The position numbers and the translations under genes are program-made. DNA of 12,082 nt, taken from Acidimicrobiales bacterium. Lineage in GTDB: Bacteria > Actinomycetota > Acidimicrobiia > Acidimicrobiales > Palsa-688. The notes under the pieces were generated by a model. The model saw nothing but the letters and a program-made list of their open reading frames with translations. It did no database searches and was not told the origin of the DNA. This document shows positions 6,907-12,082 of the stretch, one piece after another (the first letter of the stretch is position 1; every line of letters starts with the position of its first letter). The stretch is from the NCBI GenBank assembly GCA_030039575.1, contig JASHVH010000358.1, forward strand, positions 1 to 12,082. The letters are read 5' to 3'.

Positions 6907-6935
6907 TGGCTGGTCTCTTTCTGGCTGGTCTCTTT
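6906..6935 (-). repeat. Perfect 15-bp tandem duplication at the cold-shock gene start
   Basis: The plus-strand unit CTGGCTGGTCTCTTT occurs at 6906-6920 and 6921-6935 without mismatch. On the minus strand each copy reads AAAGAGACCAGCCAG. The second copy ends on the G of the GTG start, so the leader between hisG and this gene contains a duplicated AAAGAGA element. Confidence 0.9.
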
Positions 6936-6957
6936 TGTTGCCGTCCCGCGCCCCCGG

Positions 6958-7833
6958 TCAGGGCACAATTTTGCTGATCGGTAGTTCGATGATGTCCGAA
7001 GCACCGGCGTCTTTCAGTTCCGGTATGAGCTTGTTTATCGAGTCTTTCGGCACCACCGTCTCGACCGCGTAGCTGCCTCCCCCGAACAGTTCCGAAACCG
7101 TCGGGCTGCGCATCGCGGGCAGCAGGGAGACGACGGTGCCGAGGTCCGCCGCCTCGACGTTCAATTTCACCAGCACGCGGCCACGCGCTTTCAATGCCCC
7201 CTGCAACAAGGTGTTGATGTCTTCCATGGCTTTGCGTTGTTCAGGGCGTTCGTACGCAGCGGGGTTGGCTATCAGTTCAGTGTGCGATACGAGAACGGTC
7301 TCGATTATCTTGAGGCCGGCAGCCTTCAGCGCCCGGCCCGTCTCGGTTATTTCCACCACTGCATCGGCGATCTCGGGCACTTTCGCTTCGGTGGCGCCGT
7401 AAGACAGGACAACGTCCGCCTTCACCCCGTTCACGGAGAAGAACCGCTCAGTGAGCAGCGGGTACTCGGTGGAAACTTTGACGCCGTCAGGCATGTCCTT
7501 TACCGTTCCCCAAGGAGAACTCGCAGCGACAGCCAGGACGACCTGGATGGGCCGGGACGTGGCCTTCGAATAAGACAGTTCACCCAGGGAAACGACTTCT
7601 GCGCCCGTCTCCTCCACCCAATCGCGCCCGGTGATCCCGACGTCGAAGAGGCCGTCGGCCACGTAGCGGGGGATTTCCTGTGGCCGCAGGATGCGCACCT
7701 CGGATATCCGGTGGTCTCTGACGCTCGCCCTGTAGTCGACGTCCGAACTGCGGGACACGGCGAGGTCGGCCGCCTCGAACAACTCGATGGTGGCGCGTTC
7801 CAGGGAACCCTTTGGCAGTACGAGACGAAGCAC
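6958..7833 (-). CDS. hisG: ATP phosphoribosyltransferase, long form (HisG)
   Basis: Catalyses the first step of histidine synthesis, joining ATP and PRPP to form phosphoribosyl-ATP, in the cytoplasm. The 291-residue length and a C-terminal ferredoxin-like domain (about 216-291) mark the long, hexameric, histidine-inhibited form that does not need HisZ. N-terminal LVLPKGSLERATIELFEAA (4-22), DVGITGRDWVEE (64-75) and TEYPLLTERFF (122-132) are family signatures. The PRPP-binding loop is DAVVEITETGRALKAAG (157-173). The regulatory domain contains GGGSYAVETVVPKDSINKLI (251-270). The start is a GTG at 7833 with AAGG about seven bases upstream. No hisE, hisI or other histidine gene lies next to it. 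The upstream neighbour is a mog-like gene 110 bases away, and a small cold-shock-like gene follows. Confidence 0.96.
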   Translation of the reverse strand: MLRLVLPKGSLERATIELFEAADLAVSRSSDVDYRASVRDHRISEVRILRPQEIPRYVADGLFDVGITGRDWVEETGAEVVSLGELSYSKATSRPIQVVLAVAASSPWGTVKDMPDGVKVSTEYPLLTERFFSVNGVKADVVLSYGATEAKVPEIADAVVEITETGRALKAAGLKIIETVLVSHTELIANPAAYERPEQRKAMEDINTLLQGALKARGRVLVKLNVEAADLGTVVSLLPAMRSPTVSELFGGGSYAVETVVPKDSINKLIPELKDAGASDIIELPISKIVP

Positions 7834-7943
7834 GGGCCGACCTTAGTGCGCCGGCAGCGGCCGCCGGTCCCACCCATCGAGGGCCGGGGCGGTAGGCCCA
7901 AGACGGGCCGGCCCCCACGCGGTGGACGCGTTCCTGCGACAGG
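7834..7943. other. GC-rich spacer between mog and hisG
   Basis: This 110-bp spacer contains several short self-complementary runs. CCGGC/GCCGG (7851-7855 and 7863-7867) has a 7-base loop, GGGCC/GGCCC (7881-7885 and 7895-7899) has a 9-base loop, and 7905-7914 is the palindrome GGGCCGGCCC. Any could be a weak terminator for mog, but all are short and expected at this GC content. No promoter is convincing. Confidence 0.3.
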
Positions 7944-8411
7944 TCAGTGCGGCTGCTCTCCCGCCAGCACGCCGATGGCGTGGGGCAGGAGGTCGATTAT
8001 CGCCCCCAGGCACTCCAGGGCCCCTTTCGGGGACCCGGGGAGGTTGACGACGAGGGCGCGGCCCCTGACGCCGGCCATCCCCCGCGACAGCGGGGCGATC
8101 GGGCTCGAGCGTCGCATCGCTTCCGCCAGCCCCGGAGCCGGGCGGTCTACGACCTCGGCCGTCCCCTCCGGCGTCAGGTCCCTCGGGCCGAAGCCGGTCC
8201 CTCCGGTAGTGACGACAAGGCCCGTGAAGGCCGATGCCATCCGGGTGAGGTCCCCGGCCACCGAGGCCACGCCGTCAGGGGCAGCGGCCTGCTCGACCAC
8301 TTCGAAGCCGGCCTCCTGGAGGGCCTTCACCACGGCAGGGCCGCTCTCGTCCTCCCGTTCGCCCCTCATGACGGAGTCCGAGATGGTAAGGACTTTGGCC
8401 TGGTAGCTCAT
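7944..8411 (-). CDS. mog: MogA/MoaB-family molybdenum cofactor biosynthesis protein
   Basis: Molybdopterin adenylyltransferase-type protein, which activates molybdopterin by adenylation before metal insertion. The 155-residue product covers the whole domain. AKVLTISDSVMRGEREDESG (5-24) holds the early aspartate. VVTTGGTGFGPRDLTPE (66-82) is the signature that binds molybdopterin phosphate, with the catalytic-type aspartate D78. LSRGMAGVRGRALVVNLPGS (108-127) followed by PKG closes the active site. The start is uncertain: ATG at 8411 fits the family's N-terminus but lacks a ribosome binding site. GTG at 8438 adds nine residues and has AGAGG four bases upstream. MogA and MoaB cannot be separated here by sequence alone. 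No other cofactor gene or molybdoenzyme lies in the window, so it acts as an isolated gene between rsmB and hisG. Confidence 0.9.
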   Translation of the reverse strand: MSYQAKVLTISDSVMRGEREDESGPAVVKALQEAGFEVVEQAAAPDGVASVAGDLTRMASAFTGLVVTTGGTGFGPRDLTPEGTAEVVDRPAPGLAEAMRRSSPIAPLSRGMAGVRGRALVVNLPGSPKGALECLGAIIDLLPHAIGVLAGEQPH

Positions 8412-8475
8412 GGCCTGCGCGGCCGCTCTGGTGGGCACCCCACCTCTGACGGGCCCGCCTCCCGGATGTGGTGCG

Positions 8476-8498
8476 CGGCCATCGGGTCATCATGGCCG
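8476..8498 (-). terminator. Hairpin after rsmB, possible terminator
   Basis: CGGCCAT (8476-8482) and ATGGCCG (8492-8498) form a perfect 7-bp stem with a 9-base loop, starting 25 bases beyond the rsmB stop codon. It has no T-tract. It would separate the def-fmt-rsmB operon from mog. Confidence 0.4.
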
Positions 8499-8522
8499 AA
8501 TATCTCTGCGCCCGCAACGGAG

Positions 8523-9689
8523 CTAGTGGCTTCGGCGCAACGCCAACAGGTACATCCCGTCGGTCCCTGCGGTTTGGGGCAGCAACAGGGCGCCCCGGCC
8601 TAGAGGTTCCCAGGGTGGCCCGGGGGGAGCGACCACTTCGCCCCACCCAGGCCCAAGCTCGTGGGCCAGCCAGTCGTCGACGTCGACTGTCTCGGCCCGC
8701 GTCAGCGTGCACACGCTGTAGACGAGGGCGCCGCCGGGGGCCACGAGCGGCGCGGCCCCCCCGAGCAGGCGCCGCTGCAGGGACGCGAGGCGGTCCGTGT
8801 CCTCCGGGCGTACCCGCCACCGCGCGTCCGGCCGCCGCCGCAGCACTCCGAGCCCGGTACAGGGGGCGTCCACAAGTACTGCCGTGAAGCTGTCCGGCCG
8901 GAACGGCGGCGCGGTGCCGTCCGCCACCACGACGGCGAGGTTGTCGAGCCCCAGGCGTTGGGCGTTGCCCGTCACCAGGTTGGCCCGCGATGCGGCCAGG
9001 TCGGCGCCAACGACGAATGGGGCGCTGTGTGCGACCAGGGTCGCCTTGCCGCCCGGAGCGGCGCACAGGTCAAGTACGGGCCCCGGTCGCCCCTGCGCCA
9101 GGGCGGCCACGTACTCGGCGACAGCTTGGCTGCCGGGGTCCTGTACGTAGCCGTCCGCCCGCACTGAGGGAGATGCCGCCTGGTTCATTTGCTGAAGTGC
9201 GGCAACGGCCCGCTCCGGCCCGATGTCTTCGCCGAGGCGGCGGATGACCCAGTCGGGGTAACTGAGCCTGGTCCCGAGGTCTGGCCACGCCACCGGGCCG
9301 GCTTCGACCAGGGTGGCCACCCGGCGCAGGACGGCGTTGAGCAGCGGCCGGGCCCGGCGGGGCGCCTCGCCCACAGTGGCCGAAACCGCCGCGTAGGCCG
9401 GTACCCGCATGAAGGCGAGTTGGTAGGCACCGGCCCTGGCCGCCGCCCTGACCTGGGGTTCCAAGGGGCTGTGGACGAACTGGCCGACGAGCCAGTCGCA
9501 CGCCCGGCACATGCGCAACGTGCCGTAGGCCAGTTCGGTGGCAAAGGCCTTGTCCCTCTCGTCGAGCCCCGAGCGGGTGAGCAGCTGGGGGACGACCAGG
9601 TTGGCCCGCTCACCGTTCTCGGCCGCCACCAGGGCCGAGATGGCCACACCGCGGGCCGTCGCGCTGGGGCCGTTCACCGCTCTGTTCAC
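8523..9689 (-). CDS. rsmB: 16S rRNA (cytosine-967-C5)-methyltransferase RsmB, short-linker form
   Basis: Methylates C5 of cytosine 967 of 16S rRNA using S-adenosylmethionine. Residues 10-130 form a NusB-like helical domain (ATELAYGTLR at 50-59, RPLLNAVLRRV at 114-124). The Rossmann domain has VLDLCAAPGGKATLVA (205-220), aspartate D230 after the second strand, VDAPCTGLGVLRRRPDARWR (273-292) with C277, and VYSVCTLTRAE (323-333) with C327. C277 and C327 are the releasing and nucleophilic cysteines of the family. At 388 residues it is shorter than E. coli RsmB (429). The loss falls between the NusB-like and catalytic domains, where only about 12 residues separate MNQAASPS (168-175) from VQDPGSQAV (182-190). 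The GTG start overlaps the fmt stop codon (GTGA). It is the last gene of the def-fmt-rsmB operon. Confidence 0.94.
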   Translation of the reverse strand: MNRAVNGPSATARGVAISALVAAENGERANLVVPQLLTRSGLDERDKAFATELAYGTLRMCRACDWLVGQFVHSPLEPQVRAAARAGAYQLAFMRVPAYAAVSATVGEAPRRARPLLNAVLRRVATLVEAGPVAWPDLGTRLSYPDWVIRRLGEDIGPERAVAALQQMNQAASPSVRADGYVQDPGSQAVAEYVAALAQGRPGPVLDLCAAPGGKATLVAHSAPFVVGADLAASRANLVTGNAQRLGLDNLAVVVADGTAPPFRPDSFTAVLVDAPCTGLGVLRRRPDARWRVRPEDTDRLASLQRRLLGGAAPLVAPGGALVYSVCTLTRAETVDVDDWLAHELGPGWGEVVAPPGPPWEPLGRGALLLPQTAGTDGMYLLALRRSH

Positions 9690-10549
9690 TCGCCGAGGCG
9701 CTCGTCCGGGAGTGGTCGCGCCCCTCTGGCCCAGGCGGAGGCGTCCATCACCGGCTTGCCTTCCGGTTGGACCAGGAGCAGCTCGAGGGCGCCGTCACCC
9801 GTCCCCACTTTGTTCCCCTGGATCTGCCCCGGGCGAAGGGCTTGTTCGTCGGGGAGCACGTTGGCCGCCTTGACCAGCAGGCGTTTTCCCCGAAAGGTCG
9901 TCCACGCCCGGCCTATCCTCACTGACCGGTCCAAAACCTGCGCAGACAGGGAGAAGTCCAGGTGAAGCTCGGCGGGCTCGACTTTGGCGGCGTAAGTCGG
10001 CTCGCCGACCTGGGGCACCGGGGTGCCGAGCCCCTCGGATAGCGCCCGCAGGAGGAGGTCGTTGCCGATGGCGCCGAGCCGGCGGCGCAAGTCGTCGGCG
10101 GTTTCGTCGTCCCCGATGGGGGTGGCGGCCCTGGCGTAGATGGGCCCGGTGTCAAGGCCCTCTTCCAGTTCCATAAGGCACACCCCGCTCTGGCGGTCGC
10201 CGGCCAATATGGCCCGTTCCACGGGTGCCGCTCCCCTCCAGCGAGGCAGGAGCGAGAAATGGACGTTGACCATGGGCACCTCAGCCAGCAGGTCGGGCTT
10301 GATGATCCTGCCGTACGCCACCACCACCCCCAGTTCCGGCCCGAAGCCGACGATCTCGGCCGGCTTGTGCACGACCGGCAGGCCAAGCTCGACGGCGGCC
10401 GCCTTCACCGGGCTTGGGCTAGAGGCTGGGCCCCGGCCTCTGCGGGTGTCGGCTCTGGTCACCACCACCCGTACGTCGTGGCCCGCCTTCACCAGCTCCC
10501 GTAGCGTCCCGGCGGCGACCTCGGGGGTACCGAGGAAGGCCAGCCTCAC
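9686..10549 (-). CDS. fmt: Methionyl-tRNA formyltransferase
   Basis: Transfers a formyl group from 10-formyltetrahydrofolate to initiator Met-tRNA. The 287-residue product starts with RLAFLGTPEVAAGTLRELV (2-20), the Rossmann-type N-terminal domain. The catalytic triad of the formyltransferase fold is present as N95, H97 (VNVHFSLLPRWRGAAPVERA, 94-113) and D133 (EEGLDTGP, 129-136), with the same spacing as N106, H108 and D144 in E. coli. The C-terminal OB-fold domain follows from about residue 190. GTG at 10549 was chosen because it begins the conserved strand and forms a GTGA overlap with the def stop. The open frame extends upstream to 10822 but that part is antisense-like chance sequence within def. 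Next to def and rsmB it forms the classic formylation-deformylation operon. Confidence 0.97.
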   Translation of the reverse strand: MRLAFLGTPEVAAGTLRELVKAGHDVRVVVTRADTRRGRGPASSPSPVKAAAVELGLPVVHKPAEIVGFGPELGVVVAYGRIIKPDLLAEVPMVNVHFSLLPRWRGAAPVERAILAGDRQSGVCLMELEEGLDTGPIYARAATPIGDDETADDLRRRLGAIGNDLLLRALSEGLGTPVPQVGEPTYAAKVEPAELHLDFSLSAQVLDRSVRIGRAWTTFRGKRLLVKAANVLPDEQALRPGQIQGNKVGTGDGALELLLVQPEGKPVMDASAWARGARPLPDERLGE

Positions 10550-11067
10550 TTCGCGGAAGCCGCTCCCTGGCCGCTGGTGGCTTCTGCCCTCCGCCGCAAC
10601 TCGCGCATCGCCTGTTTGCGCTGCTCGTCGTCGAGCAGTTCCAGGAGCAACCGTCCGTCCAGGTGGTCCACCTCGTGCTGGTACAGCGTCGCTTCCAGCT
10701 CGTCGGCCTCGATGGAGACCTCGTGGCCATCGAGGTCGAAACCGGTCACATGGACGTGGATGGGGCGCCGGATGTTGAAGTAGAGGTCGGGCACCGACAG
10801 GCAGCCCTCCTCGTGCTCCCACTCGCCGTCCCGCTCGTCGATGGCCGGGTTCACGAGGGTGCGGGGGCCGCTGTCGCCGATCTCGTAGACGAACAGCCTC
10901 CGGGCCACGCCCACTTGCGGCGCGGCCAGGCCAAGGCCGTGCGCTTCCTTCATCGTGACGTACATGTCTTCTGCCAACCTGGCCACCCGGCCGTCGATCT
11001 CGGTGACTTCAGCGGCGCGACGCTTGAGCACGGGGTCGCCGAAGGTCCGGATCCGGTAGGGAGCCAT
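10546..11067 (-). CDS. def: Peptide deformylase
   Basis: Metal hydrolase that removes the formyl group from nascent proteins at the ribosome. All three family motifs are intact in the 173-residue product: GLGLAAPQVG (44-53), EEGCLSVP (86-93) and QHEVDHLDG (130-138). Metal ligands are C89, H131 and H135, the catalytic acid/base is E132, and Q51 lines the active site. The C-terminal tail (150-173) is charged and Ala-rich. The start is ATG at 11067. No ribosome binding site precedes it. Instead a minus-strand TACAAT lies eight bases before the ATG, so the message is probably leaderless. First gene of the def-fmt-rsmB operon, divergent from the RsmC-like gene. Confidence 0.97.
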   Translation of the reverse strand: MAPYRIRTFGDPVLKRRAAEVTEIDGRVARLAEDMYVTMKEAHGLGLAAPQVGVARRLFVYEIGDSGPRTLVNPAIDERDGEWEHEEGCLSVPDLYFNIRRPIHVHVTGFDLDGHEVSIEADELEATLYQHEVDHLDGRLLLELLDDEQRKQAMRELRRRAEATSGQGAASAK

Positions 11068-11075
11068 GGCGCAAC

Positions 11076-11081
11076 ATTGTA
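11076..11081 (-). promoter_or_regulatory. -10 hexamer of def, probably giving a leaderless transcript
   Basis: Minus-strand TACAAT matches the TANNNT consensus well and stands out in this GC-rich sequence. It ends eight bases before the def ATG, which would place the transcript start at or within a few bases of the A of ATG. No good -35 element is visible 16-19 bases upstream. Confidence 0.55.
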
Positions 11082-11142
11082 CGGGCAGGTAGGACAGCTA
11101 CTGTCGCGCTCGGGGCCCTGACCGAGCCGTGAGACGGGCCGC

Positions 11143-11148
11143 TAGGCT
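11143..11148 (+). promoter_or_regulatory. Possible -10 hexamer of the RsmC-like gene
   Basis: TAGGCT fits TANNNT and ends nine bases before the ATG at 11158, an arrangement like that of def on the other strand. A CTGACC (11118-11123) lies 19 bases upstream as a poor -35. Weak evidence. Confidence 0.3.
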
Positions 11149-11157
11149 CGGCCCCGG

Positions 11158-11775
11158 ATGGGCGACCATTACTTTTCCGCTGTGCCGTCCGCGCCTTCGC
11201 AACCGGTAAGCGTCGAACTGCGCCTGCCCGACATGCAATTGAGCCTGCGCGCCGACCGGGGCGTGTTCTCGGGCAGCCGGGTCGACCCGGGCACGATGGC
11301 ATTGCTGAAGGAGTCGCCACCACCCCCGAAGGGCGGCGACCTCCTCGACCTCGGTTGCGGTTACGGCCCGATCGCCTGCGTGCTCGGTCGCCGGTCGCCG
11401 GCCGCGAAGGTGTGGGCGGTCGACGTCAACCGCCGGGCCCTGGAGCTGACCTCGGCCAACGCGGCTGCGAACGGCCTGGCCAATGTCGTGCCAGTGCGGC
11501 CGGACGACGTACCGCCCGGCGTCGTGTTCAGCGGCATTTGGTCCAACCCACCGGTGAGGGTGGGCAAGCAGGCGTTGCACGACCTCCTGTCCACCTGGTT
11601 GGCCCGGTTGGGCCCGGCGGCGGGCGCGTGGCTGGTGATGAACCGTCACCTGGGGGCGGACTCACTGACCTCGTGGCTGGAGGGGCAGGGTTGGGACGTG
11701 CGACGGGAAGCGTCGAAGTCGGGTTACCGCGTCCTCCGGGTCGGCCGGGGGTCGGGCAACGGGCCAGAGCCATGA
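11158..11775 (+). CDS. RsmC-like class I SAM-dependent methyltransferase
   Basis: A 205-residue small-domain methyltransferase of the MTS/RsmC type. Members methylate guanine N2 in 16S rRNA (G1207 in E. coli). It opens with HYFSAVPSAPSQPVSVELRL (4-23) and a GVFSGSRVDPGT strand (35-46), which together are typical of the single-domain form. The SAM-binding motif DLLDLGCGYGPIA is at 61-73, an acidic VDVN at 88-91, and the catalytic SNPPVRVGK at 129-137, where NPP positions the target amino group. It lacks the extra N-terminal half-domain of E. coli RsmC. ATG at 11158 has no ribosome binding site and may be leaderless. The exact base methylated is inferred. Its stop is 13 bases before the SpoU-family gene, suggesting one plus-strand RNA-modification operon. 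Confidence 0.86.
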   Translation: MGDHYFSAVPSAPSQPVSVELRLPDMQLSLRADRGVFSGSRVDPGTMALLKESPPPPKGGDLLDLGCGYGPIACVLGRRSPAAKVWAVDVNRRALELTSANAAANGLANVVPVRPDDVPPGVVFSGIWSNPPVRVGKQALHDLLSTWLARLGPAAGAWLVMNRHLGADSLTSWLEGQGWDVRREASKSGYRVLRVGRGSGNGPEP

Positions 11776-11788
11776 GAAAGCCGGTGCC

Positions 11789-12082
11789 GTGAGGAAGCTG
11801 GGGCCGACAGATTTGAAGAGGCTGCACCGGGACTGGGCCAAGCGCTCCACTGGGCGGGTCGCTTTGCTGCTGGACGGGGTGACCTCACCGTTCAACGTGG
11901 GGGCGATCGTCCGCACCGCGGCCGCCTTCAAGGTGGAGCACCTCTACCTGGCCGGCGGGACAACTTCCCCTGCGGCGGCCAAGGCCGGCAAGACCGCCTT
12001 GGGCACTGAACGGTACCTGTCGTGGTCCACCTTCGACCGGGGGGCGGAGGCGGCCGATGCCGCCCGGGAAGACGGTTTTGCG
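11789..12082 (+). CDS. SpoU/TrmH-family RNA 2'-O-methyltransferase (partial, 3' end beyond window)
   Basis: The first 98 codons of a SPOUT-class enzyme that methylates ribose 2'-OH in tRNA or rRNA. Motif 1 is clear: LLLDGVTSPFNVGAIVRTAA (26-45), with N36 and the catalytic-type R42. KVEHLYLAGGTTSP (48-61) and KTALGTERYLSW (68-79) follow, as in TrmH-like proteins. No N-terminal RNA-binding domain precedes motif 1, favouring a TrmH-like rather than an RlmB-like architecture. The start is GTG at 11789, with no strong ribosome binding site. ATG at 11772 is out of frame and stops after six codons. The knotted cofactor-binding motifs 2 and 3 lie outside the window, so substrate cannot be assigned. 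Confidence 0.9.
   Translation, partial: MRKLGPTDLKRLHRDWAKRSTGRVALLLDGVTSPFNVGAIVRTAAAFKVEHLYLAGGTTSPAAAKAGKTALGTERYLSWSTFDRGAEAADAAREDGFA

Noticed and set aside
6627..7004. Minus-strand frame spanning the cold-shock-like gene and the end of hisG
   Set aside because: Out of frame with both real genes, and its translation is Arg/Ser/Thr-rich without motifs.
7237..8406. Plus-strand open frame of 389 codons across hisG and mog
   Set aside because: It lies antisense to two recognised genes, has a low-complexity Arg/Pro-rich composition, and shows no start context.
10550..10822. Upstream extension of the fmt frame into def
   Set aside because: The extra residues have no formyltransferase similarity, and GTG at 10549 begins the conserved first strand with a GTGA overlap.

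Overview
The window is high-GC, gene-dense bacterial DNA with many GTG starts (seven of the twelve genes). It encodes a bacterial proteasome activator (Bpa/PafE) and a DnaE1-type replicative polymerase with a complete PHP metal site. Together these point to Actinomycetota. An acidimicrobial or similar deep lineage is my guess and is not proven by the sequence.

Layout. Ten genes lie on the minus strand between about 1 and 11067, and two lie on the plus strand at the right edge. Read in the direction of minus-strand transcription (right to left): def, fmt and rsmB (peptide deformylase, methionyl-tRNA formyltransferase, 16S rRNA m5C methyltransferase) form a translation-maturation operon in which each junction is a 4-base GTGA overlap. 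Next come a MogA/MoaB-family molybdenum cofactor gene, hisG (long form), and a small divergent cold-shock-domain gene whose start is preceded by a perfect 15-bp tandem duplication. Then come two paralogous, Tat-signal-bearing arylsulfotransferase-like genes, also joined by a GTGA overlap. They are followed by bpa and, after a 384-bp non-coding gap, by dnaE1, which runs off the left edge without its C-terminal part. On the plus strand, divergent from def, are an RsmC-like methyltransferase and the first 98 codons of a SpoU/TrmH-family RNA 2'-O-methyltransferase.

Functionally most of the window is core information processing: replication, formylation and deformylation of nascent proteins, rRNA/tRNA methylation and protein turnover. 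The accessory part is the exported arylsulfotransferase-like pair. Non-coding points of interest are a tight cluster of three DnaA-box-like sequences just upstream of dnaE1, short tandem repeats in the same gap, and a strong -10 hexamer placed so that the def transcript would be leaderless. I saw no CRISPR array, tRNA or rRNA gene, insertion sequence or phage gene. I did not find a clearly novel multi-gene system. The most unusual items are the sulfotransferase-like pair, the DnaA-box cluster, the degenerate cold-shock protein and the unusually short linker in RsmB.
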